20,608 nucleotides of DNA from Methylovulum sp. (GTDB taxonomy: Bacteria > Pseudomonadota > Gammaproteobacteria > Methylococcales > Methylomonadaceae), in NCBI GenBank assembly GCA_016919605.1, contig JACXTQ010000039.1:1-20608 (forward strand), written 5' to 3'. A model generated the notes under the pieces. It ran no database searches and was not told the origin of the DNA. It was given only the letters and a program-made list of their open reading frames with translations. Positions 1-8,528 of the stretch are shown one piece after another (positions within the stretch are counted from its first letter, which is position 1; each line of letters opens with the position of its first letter). A program made the position numbers and the translations under genes.

Positions 1-1
1 C

Positions 2-1393
2 ACAGGCCGCTCCGATTATCCCAACCAAGTCAACAACGTCTTGTGTTTCCCTTATATCTTTCGCGGGGCTTTAGATTGCGGGGCGACCACCATCACCCGT
101 GAGATGGAAATCGCCACAGTCCATGCCCTCGCCCAATTGGCGCAAGCGGAACCCTCGGATGTGGTCGCCAGTGCCTACGGCATCCAAGACCTATCGTTCG
201 GCCCCAATTACCTGATCCCCCTGCCCTTCGACCCGCGCCTAATGAGCCAAATCGCTCCGGCGGTTGCCAAAGCCGCCGCCGAATCCGGTGTCGCCAGCCT
301 GCCGATAGCCGATATAGAAGGTTACACCGAACATCTACGGCAATTTGCCTATCATAGCGGCTCGTTTATGCAGCCGGTGTTCCATAAGGCCAAAAAAGCC
401 GATGCCACGCTTAAACGCATCGTATTTGCCGAAGGTGAGGACGAGCGGGTATTACGCGCCGTGCAAATCGTGTTGGATGAACAGCTTGCCGTGCCGATCC
501 TGATAGGCCGCCCCGCCATTATCCAGCAACACATCGAGAAATTGGGTCTACGCATGAAGCAGGGTGGCGATTTTTCCATCGTCAACCCCGAACAGGATGA
601 GCGCTACCACGATTACTGGCAAACCTACCTGAACATGACCCTACGCAAAGGTGTCACCGAACAATACGCCAAGTTGGAAATGCGCCGCCGCCATACCCTG
701 ATAGGTGCGATGCTCGTCCATAAAGGTGATGCTGACGGCCTGATCTGCGGCACCTTTGGTACCCCTAGGCTACACCTGCATTACATCGACCAAGTGCTGG
801 GCAAACGCCCTGAATGCAGCGTTTATGCGGCAATGAACTACTTGGTGTTGGCCGATAGGCAAATTGTTTTGGTTGACACCCACATCAACGAAAACCCCAC
901 CGCCGAACAGTTGGCGGAAATCACCTTGCTGGCGGCTGACCAAATGCGCCATTTTGGCCTGATCCCTAGGGTCGCCCTCTTATCGCATTCCAATTTTGGT
1001 ACCAGCAACAGCCTTTCCGCGCAAAAAATGCGCAATGCGTTGGCCATCATCCGCGAACAGTCGCCCGATCTGGAAGTGGACGGAGAAATGCACGGCGACA
1101 AAGCCATTGATTTTGACATGCTCAAGCGCATCATGCCCAGCACCACCTTAAAGGGTAGCGCCAACTTGCTGGTGCTGCCCAATATCGATGCCGCCAACAT
1201 CTCTTACAACTTGCTGAAAGCCACCGCCGGCAACGGCATCGCCATAGGCCCCGTACTGTTAGGCTGCGCCAAACCCGCCCACATCCTAACCGGCTCCGCC
1301 ACCGTCCGGCGCATTGTCAATATGACGGCCTTGTGTGTGGTGGACAGTGTTTGGGCGGCCAATCTTGATGATTTGGGGAAACGCGGGAGTTAA
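2..1393 (+). CDS. maeB: NADP-dependent malic enzyme with phosphotransacetylase-like domain (3' part)
   Basis: This is the C-terminal 463 codons of a hybrid malic enzyme, which decarboxylates malate oxidatively to pyruvate with NADP in the cytosol. The frame is open from base 2 and has no start, so the 5' end lies outside the window. The first ~115 visible residues finish the malic enzyme NAD(P)-binding domain (NVLCFPYIFRGALD, then TREMEIATVHALA). From about residue 130 the protein is a phosphotransacetylase-type domain (RIVFAEGEDERVLRAV, later GPVLLGCAKPAHIL). In characterised MaeB proteins that domain is regulatory (acetyl-CoA sensing) rather than catalytic; this is family knowledge. The full protein is normally about 760 residues. 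It ends at TAA 1391-1393 and converges on rplS across a shared terminator. Very sure of the family; maeB is chosen over NAD-type hybrids by overall similarity only. Confidence 0.93.
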   Translation, partial: TGRSDYPNQVNNVLCFPYIFRGALDCGATTITREMEIATVHALAQLAQAEPSDVVASAYGIQDLSFGPNYLIPLPFDPRLMSQIAPAVAKAAAESGVASLPIADIEGYTEHLRQFAYHSGSFMQPVFHKAKKADATLKRIVFAEGEDERVLRAVQIVLDEQLAVPILIGRPAIIQQHIEKLGLRMKQGGDFSIVNPEQDERYHDYWQTYLNMTLRKGVTEQYAKLEMRRRHTLIGAMLVHKGDADGLICGTFGTPRLHLHYIDQVLGKRPECSVYAAMNYLVLADRQIVLVDTHINENPTAEQLAEITLLAADQMRHFGLIPRVALLSHSNFGTSNSLSAQKMRNALAIIREQSPDLEVDGEMHGDKAIDFDMLKRIMPSTTLKGSANLLVLPNIDAANISYNLLKATAGNGIAIGPVLLGCAKPAHILTGSATVRRIVNMTALCVVDSVWAANLDDLGKRGS

Positions 1394-1534
1394 ACTAGAT
1401 TTCCATTCACCCTCCGATGCTATGGCCATCTGCACGGTATTCACCTTATTGATATTGCCCCACTCTGTGGGGCAATGGCTTGTCAGCGAAAATAATGTCG
1501 CCCCCATTAGCACCCTGCAAAAACCCACAGGCAC

Positions 1535-1566
1535 AAAAAAAGGCAGCTAAAAAGCTGCCTTTTTTG
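1535..1566. terminator. Bidirectional Rho-independent terminator between maeB and rplS
   Basis: A perfect 8-bp stem (AGGCAGCT at 1541-1548, AGCTGCCT at 1553-1560) with an AAAA loop is flanked by an A-run on the left and a T-run on the right. It therefore reads as an intrinsic terminator on both strands. It would serve maeB from the left and the rpsP-rimM-trmD-rplS operon from the right. Confidence 0.92.
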
Positions 1567-1588
1567 GTAAGCGGCTGATAATGGCCGT

Positions 1589-1930
1589 TTACAATTTTTC
1601 TTTAATACGCGCTGCCTTACCAGTCAAATCACGCAGATAATACAGTTTGGCGCGGCGGACATCGCCACGGCGTTTGACGATAATTTCGCTGATCATCGGG
1701 CTGTGAGTTTGGAACACACGCTCGACACCGGTGCCGTGGGAAATTTTTCTGACGGTGAACGCAGAGTTCAGGCCACGGTTGCGTTTTGCAATCACGATGC
1801 CTTCAAACGCTTGGATTCTTTCACGCTCGCCTTCTTTTACCTTTACTTGCACAACCACTGTATCGCCTGAGTTAAAGTCAGGGATTTGTTTTAACTGTTG
1901 CGCTTCCAATTCATCAATAATCTTGCTCAT
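1589..1930 (-). CDS. rplS: 50S ribosomal protein L19
   Basis: L19 is a structural protein of the large ribosomal subunit, near the interface with the 30S subunit. The 113-residue product has the family core: VQVKVKEGERERIQAFEG, then IAKRNRGLNSAFTVRKIS and GVERVFQTHSP. The frame stays open upstream, but I place the start at ATG 1928-1930 (MSKIIDELE). That gives the usual L19 length and follows an AAGGTG ribosome-binding site about 5 bases ahead. It is the last gene of rpsP-rimM-trmD-rplS, 11 bases after trmD, and it is followed by a strong terminator. Confidence 0.97.
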   Translation of the reverse strand: MSKIIDELEAQQLKQIPDFNSGDTVVVQVKVKEGERERIQAFEGIVIAKRNRGLNSAFTVRKISHGTGVERVFQTHSPMISEIIVKRRGDVRRAKLYYLRDLTGKAARIKEKL

Positions 1931-1941
1931 CACTACACCTT

Positions 1942-2696
<755 letters not shown>

Positions 2697-2697
<1 letters not shown>

Positions 2698-3203
2698 TAA
2701 AAATCAGGATCCCAGTCCACTACCATCAGCCGCGCCGTCAAATCGATGCGCATGATAGTGCGCCCTTGCAAAAACGGGATGGCCCGCTGACGCTCGCCGC
2801 TGACAATGACCACATCGTTAGCTCCGGTTTCAAGCAGGTTTTCGACACGGTCTAGGGCAACGCCTTCTAGGGTCTGGACATCCAAGCCGATCAGCTCTGA
2901 CCAATAATATTCATCCGCCGCCGTTTTCGGCAATTGCTCAGGGGTGATAAAAATCGTCCAGCCCATTAACGCGGCCGCCTGATCCCTATCGTCTATGCCT
3001 GCAAACTTGGCGACTACCGCCCCGCCCTGCAAGCCGCCCTCAAGAACCTTAACGGTTTTTGCCTCATTGCCTTTTTTCAGCAGCCAAGGCGAATAGCTAA
3101 GGATATTCTCGCGCGGGTCGGTAAACGAAAATACTTTTACCAATCCTTTGATACCAAAAACGCCGGAAACCTCACCAACGTTGATAAGCTCTTTATCTGC
3201 CAA
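2697..3203 (-). CDS. rimM: Ribosome maturation factor RimM
   Basis: RimM is a 16S rRNA processing and 30S assembly factor that binds S19 and helps mature the 3' domain of the small subunit. The 168 residues cover the family. The N-terminal RimM barrel begins VGEVSGVFGIKGLVKVFSFTD (residues ~7-27). A PRC-barrel-like C-terminal half contains YYWSELIGLDVQT, ETGANDVVIV and the closing IPFLQGRTIMRIDLTARLMVVDWDPDF. It starts 5 bases after rpsP and overlaps the trmD start by one base. Confidence 0.96.
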
Positions 3204-3208
3204 GCGGA

Positions 3209-3460
3209 TTAAGCAGCCGCTTTAGTTGCGTCTTTAATCAATCTGGCAACGCGGTCAGAAGGTTGGGCACCGTTTGATTGCCAGAAAGAAACTCTCTCAC
3301 AATCCAAACGTAATCTTTCTTCATTGCCACGCGCCAATGGGTTAAAAAAGCCAACGCGCTCAATGTAACGGCCATCGCGGCCATTTCTGCTGTCGGTCAC
3401 AACGACGTGGTAAAAAGGGCGGTTTTTTGCACCACCTCTTGAAAGACGAATGGTTACCAT
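3209..3460 (-). CDS. rpsP: 30S ribosomal protein S16
   Basis: S16 is a small-subunit structural protein that stabilises the 5' domain of 16S rRNA. The 83-residue product begins MVTIRLSRGGAKNRPFYHVV, followed by DSRNGRDGRYIERVGFFNP, which is diagnostic of S16. A TGAGGAAAT ribosome-binding site lies just ahead of the ATG. It is the first gene of the rpsP-rimM-trmD-rplS operon; the gene upstream on the same strand is ffh, 120 bases away. Confidence 0.97.
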   Translation of the reverse strand: MVTIRLSRGGAKNRPFYHVVVTDSRNGRDGRYIERVGFFNPLARGNEERLRLDCERVSFWQSNGAQPSDRVARLIKDATKAAA

Positions 3461-3502
3461 TTAATTTCCTCAAAAAAACATTTGATAATTGTTAATCCGC
3501 CT

Positions 3503-3530
3503 ATTTTACGCGAATTTGCTGATAAGTGAA
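3503..3530 (-). promoter_or_regulatory. Candidate sigma70 promoter of the rpsP operon
   Basis: On the minus strand TTCACT (3525-3530) and TAAAAT (3503-3508) are separated by 16 bases, about 40 bases before the rpsP ATG. This is four and five matches to the sigma70 hexamers. No hairpin terminator is visible after ffh, so some read-through from ffh is also possible. Confidence 0.45.
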
Positions 3531-3580
3531 GAAAAATAACACTCATGCCACGCCGATCAGACTATTTTGCCGACTGGACA

Positions 3581-4936
3581 CTATCTTCTGAGATTCTTGG
3601 CGTTGCTTTTCAGGCCGCGCATCATATTCGCCATGTTGCCGTTTTTCATTTTCTTCATGACTTTTTGCATCATTTGATGTTGCTTTAAGATACGGTTGAC
3701 ATCCTGCAATTCCTGGCCACAACCGGCGGCGATCCGTTTTTTGCGGTTGCCTTTAATCAGGTCGGGGAAACGGCGTTCCTGCATGGTCATGGAATTAATC
3801 ACCGCAATTTGCCGTGACAGCATTTTATCGTTCATTTTCTCCTTAACTTCTTGAGGCACTTTGTTCATGCCCGGCATTTTTTCCATCATTGAGCCAATGC
3901 CGCCCATGCTTTGCATTTGCACAAGCTGCTCGCGCAAGTCTTCCATGTCAAAGCCTTTGCCCTTTTGCATTTTGCGGGCAAACTTTTCGGCCTTTTCCTT
4001 ATCGACCTTTTTCTCAATCTCTTCAATCAGGCCAAGGATGTCACCCATGCCCAAAATACGTGAGGCGATACGGTCAGGATAAAACGGCTCCAGCGCCGAG
4101 GTTTTTTCACCAACACCGATAAACTTGATAGGCTTGCCGGTAATATGGCGGATGGACAACGCCGCCCCGCCACGCGCATCACCGTCCGCTTTGGTCAAAA
4201 TCACCCCAGTCAACGGCAAGGCATCATTAAACGCCTTGGCCGTGATCGCCGCGTCTTGTCCGGTCATGCTATCGACCACGAACAAGGTTTCCACCGGATT
4301 AATGGCGGCGTGCAGAGCCTTGATTTCGACCATCATCTCATTATCGACATGCAGACGGCCTGCGGTATCGACAATAATTACATCCAAGAATTTACGCTTG
4401 GCGGCATCAATGGCATTTTTGGCAATGTCCACCGGATTTTGCGAAATGTCGCTGGGGAAAAAGTCCAATGACAAATCATGGGCTAAAGTTTCCAATTGCT
4501 TGATCGCCGCCGGACGGTACACGTCCACACTGACCACGCCGACTTTTTTCTTTTGGTTTTCTTTCAGCCAACGGCCCAGCTTGGCGACCGTGGTGGTTTT
4601 ACCCGCCCCTTGCAAACCGGCCAACAAAATCACCGCAGGCGGTACGGCCTTTAGGTTAAGGCCTTCATTCGCCGCCCCCATCACCTTAATCAATTCGGCC
4701 TGCACCAGCTTGACCATCGATTGCCCAGGAGTCAGGCTAGATTGCACTTCTTGGCCTAAAGCGCCAGTTCTGACCTGTTCGATAAAATCAGTGACAACAG
4801 GCAGCGCGACATCCGCCTCCAGCAACGCCATACGCACTTCGCGCAAGGTGTCTTTGATGTTGTCTTCGGTCAGGCGGGCCTGGCCCTTGAGTTTTTTAAG
4901 TGTGTCGCTTAAGCGGTCGGTTAAGGTATCAAACAT
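3581..4936 (-). CDS. ffh: Signal recognition particle GTPase Ffh
   Basis: Ffh is the protein part of the bacterial signal recognition particle. It binds 4.5S RNA and hydrophobic signal sequences and delivers ribosomes to FtsY at the inner membrane. The 451-residue length is normal. The N domain covers ~1-90. The G domain carries the P-loop GLQGAGKTT (107-115), DTAGRLHVDNE and TKADGDARGGAALSIRHITGKP. A methionine-rich M domain holds QSMGGIGSMMEKMPGMNKV and the RNA-binding segment IKGNRKKRIAAGCG. The family usually has GSG where this one has GCG, a mild variation. The stop is TAG. It diverges from the ypjD-like gene, a common pairing in this class. Confidence 0.97.
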   Translation of the reverse strand: MFDTLTDRLSDTLKKLKGQARLTEDNIKDTLREVRMALLEADVALPVVTDFIEQVRTGALGQEVQSSLTPGQSMVKLVQAELIKVMGAANEGLNLKAVPPAVILLAGLQGAGKTTTVAKLGRWLKENQKKKVGVVSVDVYRPAAIKQLETLAHDLSLDFFPSDISQNPVDIAKNAIDAAKRKFLDVIIVDTAGRLHVDNEMMVEIKALHAAINPVETLFVVDSMTGQDAAITAKAFNDALPLTGVILTKADGDARGGAALSIRHITGKPIKFIGVGEKTSALEPFYPDRIASRILGMGDILGLIEEIEKKVDKEKAEKFARKMQKGKGFDMEDLREQLVQMQSMGGIGSMMEKMPGMNKVPQEVKEKMNDKMLSRQIAVINSMTMQERRFPDLIKGNRKKRIAAGCGQELQDVNRILKQHQMMQKVMKKMKNGNMANMMRGLKSNAKNLRR

Positions 4937-5108
4937 ATCGGCGTGTTGTTGTTATTCTTAAAGATAAAGATGTTATCCATAGGCATAAATGCGCTAGGAC
5001 TATTTAACCTGTTATATTAACATAGCCAATGAGACCTTTGCACTTTGCGTCATTGCCAAACCCTTCTCGCCTACCCCATCCCGTCATCGCCGCGTTAAAA
5101 ATAAGCCA

Positions 5109-5900
5109 ATGATTTCCATAGCCCTCGCCACTTTTGCAATTTTTTCTTATCTGGCAAGCACTCTGTTGATGGTTCGGCAGATGCGCGATAAGCTATCGCA
5201 CACTCCTCTTTATCTGGCATGGGCGGCGGTAGGCGCACACAGTGCCTTTATCGCCAGCGGGGTTGCCCGTTACCACAGCTTTAGTTTCAGCTTTTTCAGC
5301 ACCGCCTCCTTGGTCGCCCTGATCGTCGCCTTACTGCTGCTGGTCGCCGCACTGAATAAGCCCGTGGAAAAGCTCGGTGTTGTCCTGTTCCCCATCGCCG
5401 CCGCCATGCTGGGGCTAGAAGTTAATTTTGCCGACCCGACCCAGCACCTGGCCCACTATAACTGGGCAATGACCACCCATATCCTCAGCTCCATCATCGC
5501 CTTTAGCCTATTGAACATCGCCGCCCTACAAGCCGTGCTGTTGTATATCCAAGACCAGCAACTCAAAAGCCACCCGCCCAAACGCTTCATCCAATCCCTG
5601 CCCTCGCTACAGGCGATGGAATCGCTGCTGTTCCAAATGATCGCCGCCGGGGTATTTTTCCTGACTTTTTCGCTGGTCAGCGGCTTTGCGTTTATAGAAG
5701 ACCTGTTCGCCCAACATCTCGTCCATAAAACCGTGTTGTCGATACTGGCATGGCTGATTTTTTCCAGTTTGCTGATAGGCCGGAAATGCTACGGCTGGCG
5801 CGGCAAAACCGCGATACAGTGGACGGTGTGCGGCTTTGTGCTGTTATTGCTGGCTTATTTTGGCAGCAAGTTGGTGTTGGAGTTGATTTTACATAGGTGA
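5109..5900 (+). CDS. ypjD: CcsA/YpjD-like inner membrane protein
   Basis: The 263-residue polytopic membrane protein has about eight hydrophobic segments and belongs to the cytochrome c assembly (CcsA/CcmC-like) superfamily in its YpjD branch. The segment HYNWAMTTHILSSIIAFSLLNIAALQAV (about 115-142) contains the conserved histidine and helix pattern of that family, and a second histidine lies in AQHLVHKTVLSILAW. These histidines suggest heme contact, but the YpjD branch has no settled function. Divergent placement next to ffh matches many gammaproteobacterial genomes. No strong ribosome-binding site precedes the ATG. The family call is firm; the role is unknown. Confidence 0.85.
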   Translation: MISIALATFAIFSYLASTLLMVRQMRDKLSHTPLYLAWAAVGAHSAFIASGVARYHSFSFSFFSTASLVALIVALLLLVAALNKPVEKLGVVLFPIAAAMLGLEVNFADPTQHLAHYNWAMTTHILSSIIAFSLLNIAALQAVLLYIQDQQLKSHPPKRFIQSLPSLQAMESLLFQMIAAGVFFLTFSLVSGFAFIEDLFAQHLVHKTVLSILAWLIFSSLLIGRKCYGWRGKTAIQWTVCGFVLLLLAYFGSKLVLELILHR

Positions 5901-5956
5901 GTGCATCTGGGCTTGGCATTAGCAGGGCTTTGTATCTGGCTCGTTATATGCTTAAC

Positions 5957-5986
5957 TTTCGCTATATACTAAACAATATAGCGAAA
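5957..5986. promoter_or_regulatory. ModE-box-like operator in front of modC
   Basis: A perfect 11-bp inverted repeat, TTTCGCTATAT (5957-5967) and ATATAGCGAAA (5976-5986), has 8 bases between the arms. The CGCTATAT/ATATAGCG arms fit the CGNTATAT-type half-sites known for the molybdate-responsive repressor ModE. Its right arm runs into the modC Shine-Dalgarno sequence (AAGGAG, 5985-5990). A further half-site-like CGTTATAT lies at 5942-5949. The function is inferred from the motif and from the molybdate-transporter identity of the next gene. Confidence 0.7.
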
Positions 5987-5996
5987 GGAGCCTATG

Positions 5997-6998
5997 ATGT
6001 TGCTAGAAATGAATGTCACGTTGCGGCGCGGCAATTTCAGGTTAACCACCGACTTATCGGTACAAGACGAAAGCATGGGGCTGATAGGCCGTTCTGGGGC
6101 GGGCAAAAGCACTGTCCTCGGCCTGTTGGCGGGGACGCTGATGCCCGAATCGGGGCGGATCGCCTTAGACGGTAAGATATTGTTCGATAACGGCAAGGGC
6201 ATTATTGTCCCGCGCGAACAACGGCCTATCGGTTCGGTGCTGCAATACGACCAACTGCCCTCCGGTGAAACCGTACAAGACGGGCTGTTCGCCTCTTATG
6301 AGCGGACACTCAAGCAACGGCGCACCTTAAAGCCGGATAGGCTGATTGAATTTTTGGACATCGGCCCCTTACTCACCCAGCCGATGGGGCATTTATCGAC
6401 GTGCGAACGCCAGCGGGTGTTGCTGGCGAAAGCGTTGCTAAAATCGCCCAAGTTGCTGTTATTGGATGACCCCTTGGCGACTATGGGGCATTTTGCCCAT
6501 TCAGTGGCCCCGTTGCTGAAACGGGTGCAAAGCGAATTGGACTTGCCGTTGTTTTATGCCAGCCACACGCTAGGCAATATTGTCGAGTTCAGCGACAAGG
6601 CGGCGGTGCTTGACGAGGGCCGGATTGTCCGGATCGGCCTAATCAATGACCTGCTGCAAGACCCCGACTTGATACAAAAAATCGGCTTGAGCCAGATTGA
6701 AAACAGGATGCCCGCCCTGATTGTCAGCCACAACACCGACAACGGCTGCACTTTGGCGCAAAGTTACGGTATTGAGCTGGTGTTGCCCTTGCGTTGCGAT
6801 TTGCCGTTAGGCTCGTGGGTCACGGTCGGCATCCCCGCCAATGACATCGCCTTGTCACGCAACTATATTTACGGCATCTCCATCCAAAACCAAATCAATG
6901 GCGAGATTTGCGCATTAATACCGCGCGAAACAGGGGTGCTGGTGCAAATCGACTGCGGTAATGTCTGGCTGGCGGGGGTGACGCTAAAAGCCTTATGA
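5997..6998 (+). CDS. modC: ModC-like molybdate ABC transporter ATP-binding protein, degenerate and C-terminally frameshifted
   Basis: This resembles the ATPase of the ModABC molybdate importer, at the inner face of the membrane. Walker A is intact (GRSGAGKS, ~residues 31-38). However, the signature reads LSTCERQRV instead of LSGGERQRV, Walker B reads LLLLDDPLAT with Asp replacing the catalytic Glu, and the D-loop Asp is missing (TMGHF). The H-loop (YASHTLGNIVEF) is kept. A molybdate-type TOBE region follows, but the frame stops at VTLKAL and the expected TOBE end is found in another frame downstream. I prefer the second of two adjacent ATGs (5997) because it lies 6 bases after AAGGAG; the first is 5994. 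No modA or modB is in the window. Possibly a decaying gene or a sequencing error; ATPase activity is doubtful. Confidence 0.75.
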   Translation: MLLEMNVTLRRGNFRLTTDLSVQDESMGLIGRSGAGKSTVLGLLAGTLMPESGRIALDGKILFDNGKGIIVPREQRPIGSVLQYDQLPSGETVQDGLFASYERTLKQRRTLKPDRLIEFLDIGPLLTQPMGHLSTCERQRVLLAKALLKSPKLLLLDDPLATMGHFAHSVAPLLKRVQSELDLPLFYASHTLGNIVEFSDKAAVLDEGRIVRIGLINDLLQDPDLIQKIGLSQIENRMPALIVSHNTDNGCTLAQSYGIELVLPLRCDLPLGSWVTVGIPANDIALSRNYIYGISIQNQINGEICALIPRETGVLVQIDCGNVWLAGVTLKAL

Positions 6999-7117
6999 AC
7001 TTGCAAGAACGCGATAAGGTGTATTGTCTGGCAAAAACGCAATCTTTCTCGTACCGCTCCAATGCCGAACCCAATGCCTTTAGCCAGCTTTTCGCCAAGG
7101 AAAAAGGCCGAGATTAA
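6995..7117 (+). pseudogene. Displaced C-terminal tail of modC (40 codons, ATGA overlap)
   Basis: A 40-codon frame begins at ATG 6995-6997, overlapping the modC TGA by ATGA. Its first residues, NLQERDKVYCLAKTQS, align with the normal end of ModC TOBE domains (hydrophobic-Gly-Leu, turn, Val-Tyr, then a lysine near the end). This suggests that one coding sequence was split by a small indel near 6990-6997. The remaining residues (YRSNAEPNAFSQLFAKEKGRD) go beyond the usual ModC end and are not recognised. It could still be translated by coupling. Confidence 0.55.
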
Positions 7118-7447
7118 CTCAGAGGCAACAGCCCTACCCTACAGCGGATTGGCGTGTAGCCTTGGCTGTCACCATCCTGACAAGGCTTGTCGATTTGTCG
7201 TTTTTATAACACGACTTCAGTGGGAAAATGGCGCGGGTCGGTGTGCTTGCCCAACTTATTTTTTGCTGACCATGCAATTTATTTTAGCAAATCTTATCAA
7301 CAAGCCTATATCTTACTCTTTACGACCTAAAAACCATAATTCGTGATTAGTTAGAAAGCCATTTATTACAAAAAATATTGCAAATATTGAAAATCTGAAG
7401 TTTATTAAAAATATAAGTTATATCAGTAGATTTTAGGAGAGGGAATT
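7118..7447. other. Non-coding interval with a weak promoter candidate
   Basis: No convincing gene is seen here. A 94-codon frame at 7062-7346 has biased, non-protein-like composition and no ribosome-binding site. The interval becomes AT-rich toward 7350-7440. TTGAAA (7387-7392) followed by TATAAG (7412-7417) could be a weak promoter with a long 19-base spacer for the gene starting at 7448. Confidence 0.35.
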
Positions 7448-7876
7448 ATGTCAGAAGAAGAAATTGAGTCATTGGTTAATAGTGATAATGAAGATGATCG
7501 AAGAAAGGTTGCTACCAATCCCAATTTGACTTCAAAACAAATTGAGCAGTTGTATATGAAATGCGGCAAATGTCGGATTGACATACAGTCGAATATAGAG
7601 AACTCAAATACCATCTCCGAACAACAGATACGCAATCTTTTAGCCATTGGCTTTCGTGGAATTGAACAACGTTTTGAAAAAAGAATTTTGAATAAAAATC
7701 ATTCCTCAACATTGCAAGAAATAAAATGCTTCTGGGATATTGGCAATAAAAAGGTTATAACAGCTTTGATAAAGCGAATGGGTGACGATAGGGATTTCAG
7801 GCATTCCATTGGATTTCAATTTAATGAATTAAAATATGAATATCTAAAACGTATTGAAGAAGTACAGAAAGCGTAA
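7448..7876 (+). CDS. Small protein with LRV-like repeats, function unknown
   Basis: The 142-residue soluble, charged protein has no signal peptide or membrane segment. Residues ~8-60 contain two copies of a pattern resembling leucine-rich repeat variant (LRV) units: LVNSDNEDDRRKVATNPNLT and LYMKCGKCRIDIQSNIENSNT, each a short helix followed by an N-P/N-rich turn. Repeats of this type form curved helical surfaces that bind proteins, but no partner is indicated. AGGAGAGG (7435-7442) is a good ribosome-binding site 5 bases ahead of the ATG. Base composition is clearly AT-richer than the flanking housekeeping genes, consistent with acquired DNA. The gene is convergent with the one at 7909-8457. 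Confidence 0.7.
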   Translation: MSEEEIESLVNSDNEDDRRKVATNPNLTSKQIEQLYMKCGKCRIDIQSNIENSNTISEQQIRNLLAIGFRGIEQRFEKRILNKNHSSTLQEIKCFWDIGNKKVITALIKRMGDDRDFRHSIGFQFNELKYEYLKRIEEVQKA

Positions 7877-7908
7877 CTGTAGTGTCGGTGTACGCCCTCC
7901 CTCCCCAA

Positions 7909-8457
7909 TTATCGGATAACATCGGCGGCGGCCTTACATGAATCGCAGAACTTTCGAACATTAAAGCTGGAGAGTGAATCAGGGCATCCCATTCCAGCTT
8001 TTGTAAAGATGAATAACGTGTGATCACCATCGTCTGAAACAGTGAAGTTTACAAGATTCGTATCACGATGCTTAAGTTTGTTTAAAGCCTTTTCGAGTGT
8101 CAGCTTCGTAAATGTCATTCCAACAGGCATAGCTCCATGACCTAATGAAAGACCTTGGAATTCCAATTTATTTGCTGGTGTAGCTGGTTCGAGTAAGTCT
8201 CCAACCTCTACATCCAGAGCCGCCTTAAATCTTGATGCACTGTATGCACTGCCGGATTTCATCGTATCACGATGCCTCATTAATTCACCTTGGATATGCT
8301 CGAGAAGCACGAAAGCTTCTTGGCTTATAGTACCTGCATTATCGAAGTCTTCGGCAATCCAGTTTCTCGAAAATTCTATGGAGGCAGCACTTACCTTTTG
8401 AATTTCATCCAATAGGGAGCCAGGTATAACTAGGAATTTAATTGTGCGGCTTATCAT
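7909..8457 (-). CDS. Unrecognised 182-residue protein
   Basis: I do not recognise this family. The product is a soluble mixed alpha/beta-looking protein. The N-terminal third is hydrophobic and helical (IKFLVIPGSLLDEIQKVSAAS). The middle contains a short helix bundle-like region and a Gly-rich stretch (LEFQGLSLGHGAMPVGM). The C-terminal part has a Cys pair (NVRKFCDSCKAA) preceded by another Cys (GMGCPDSL), which might bind metal. The frame could begin at TTG 8466, but ATG 8457 is the likelier start. It lies downstream of alr with its own AT-rich upstream region, so it probably has a separate promoter. It is not obviously mobile. Confidence 0.6.
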   Translation of the reverse strand: MISRTIKFLVIPGSLLDEIQKVSAASIEFSRNWIAEDFDNAGTISQEAFVLLEHIQGELMRHRDTMKSGSAYSASRFKAALDVEVGDLLEPATPANKLEFQGLSLGHGAMPVGMTFTKLTLEKALNKLKHRDTNLVNFTVSDDGDHTLFIFTKAGMGCPDSLSSFNVRKFCDSCKAAADVIR

Positions 8458-8476
8458 TTTTCTCAAGTAATATATT

Positions 8477-8496
8477 GTTATATAACGAAAATTATA
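8477..8496 (-). promoter_or_regulatory. -10 element and palindrome upstream of the 7909-8457 gene
   Basis: On the minus strand a perfect TATAAT (8491-8496) lies about 35 bases before the start codon. It is followed by the 10-bp palindrome GTTATATAAC (8477-8486), which would sit near the transcription start. No good -35 is seen at the expected distance. This is a candidate regulated promoter only. Confidence 0.4.
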
Positions 8497-8528
8497 AAGT
8501 TTTTAGGTTTTTTCGCATAGCCGCGCCC

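Noticed and set aside
1335..1550. A 71-codon plus-strand frame after maeB
   Set aside because: It overlaps the maeB end and runs into the terminator; no ribosome-binding site and no protein-like pattern.
4125..4961. A 278-codon plus-strand frame opposite ffh
   Set aside because: It lies antisense to a complete, well-conserved ffh and has the serine/alanine/threonine-rich composition of a shadow frame.
5897..6175. A 92-codon frame spanning the ModE-like box
   Set aside because: It crosses the operator and ribosome-binding site of modC and is out of frame with the clear ABC ATPase.
7062..7346. A 94-codon frame after modC
   Set aside because: No ribosome-binding site, unnatural composition, and it overlaps the better-supported modC tail in another frame.
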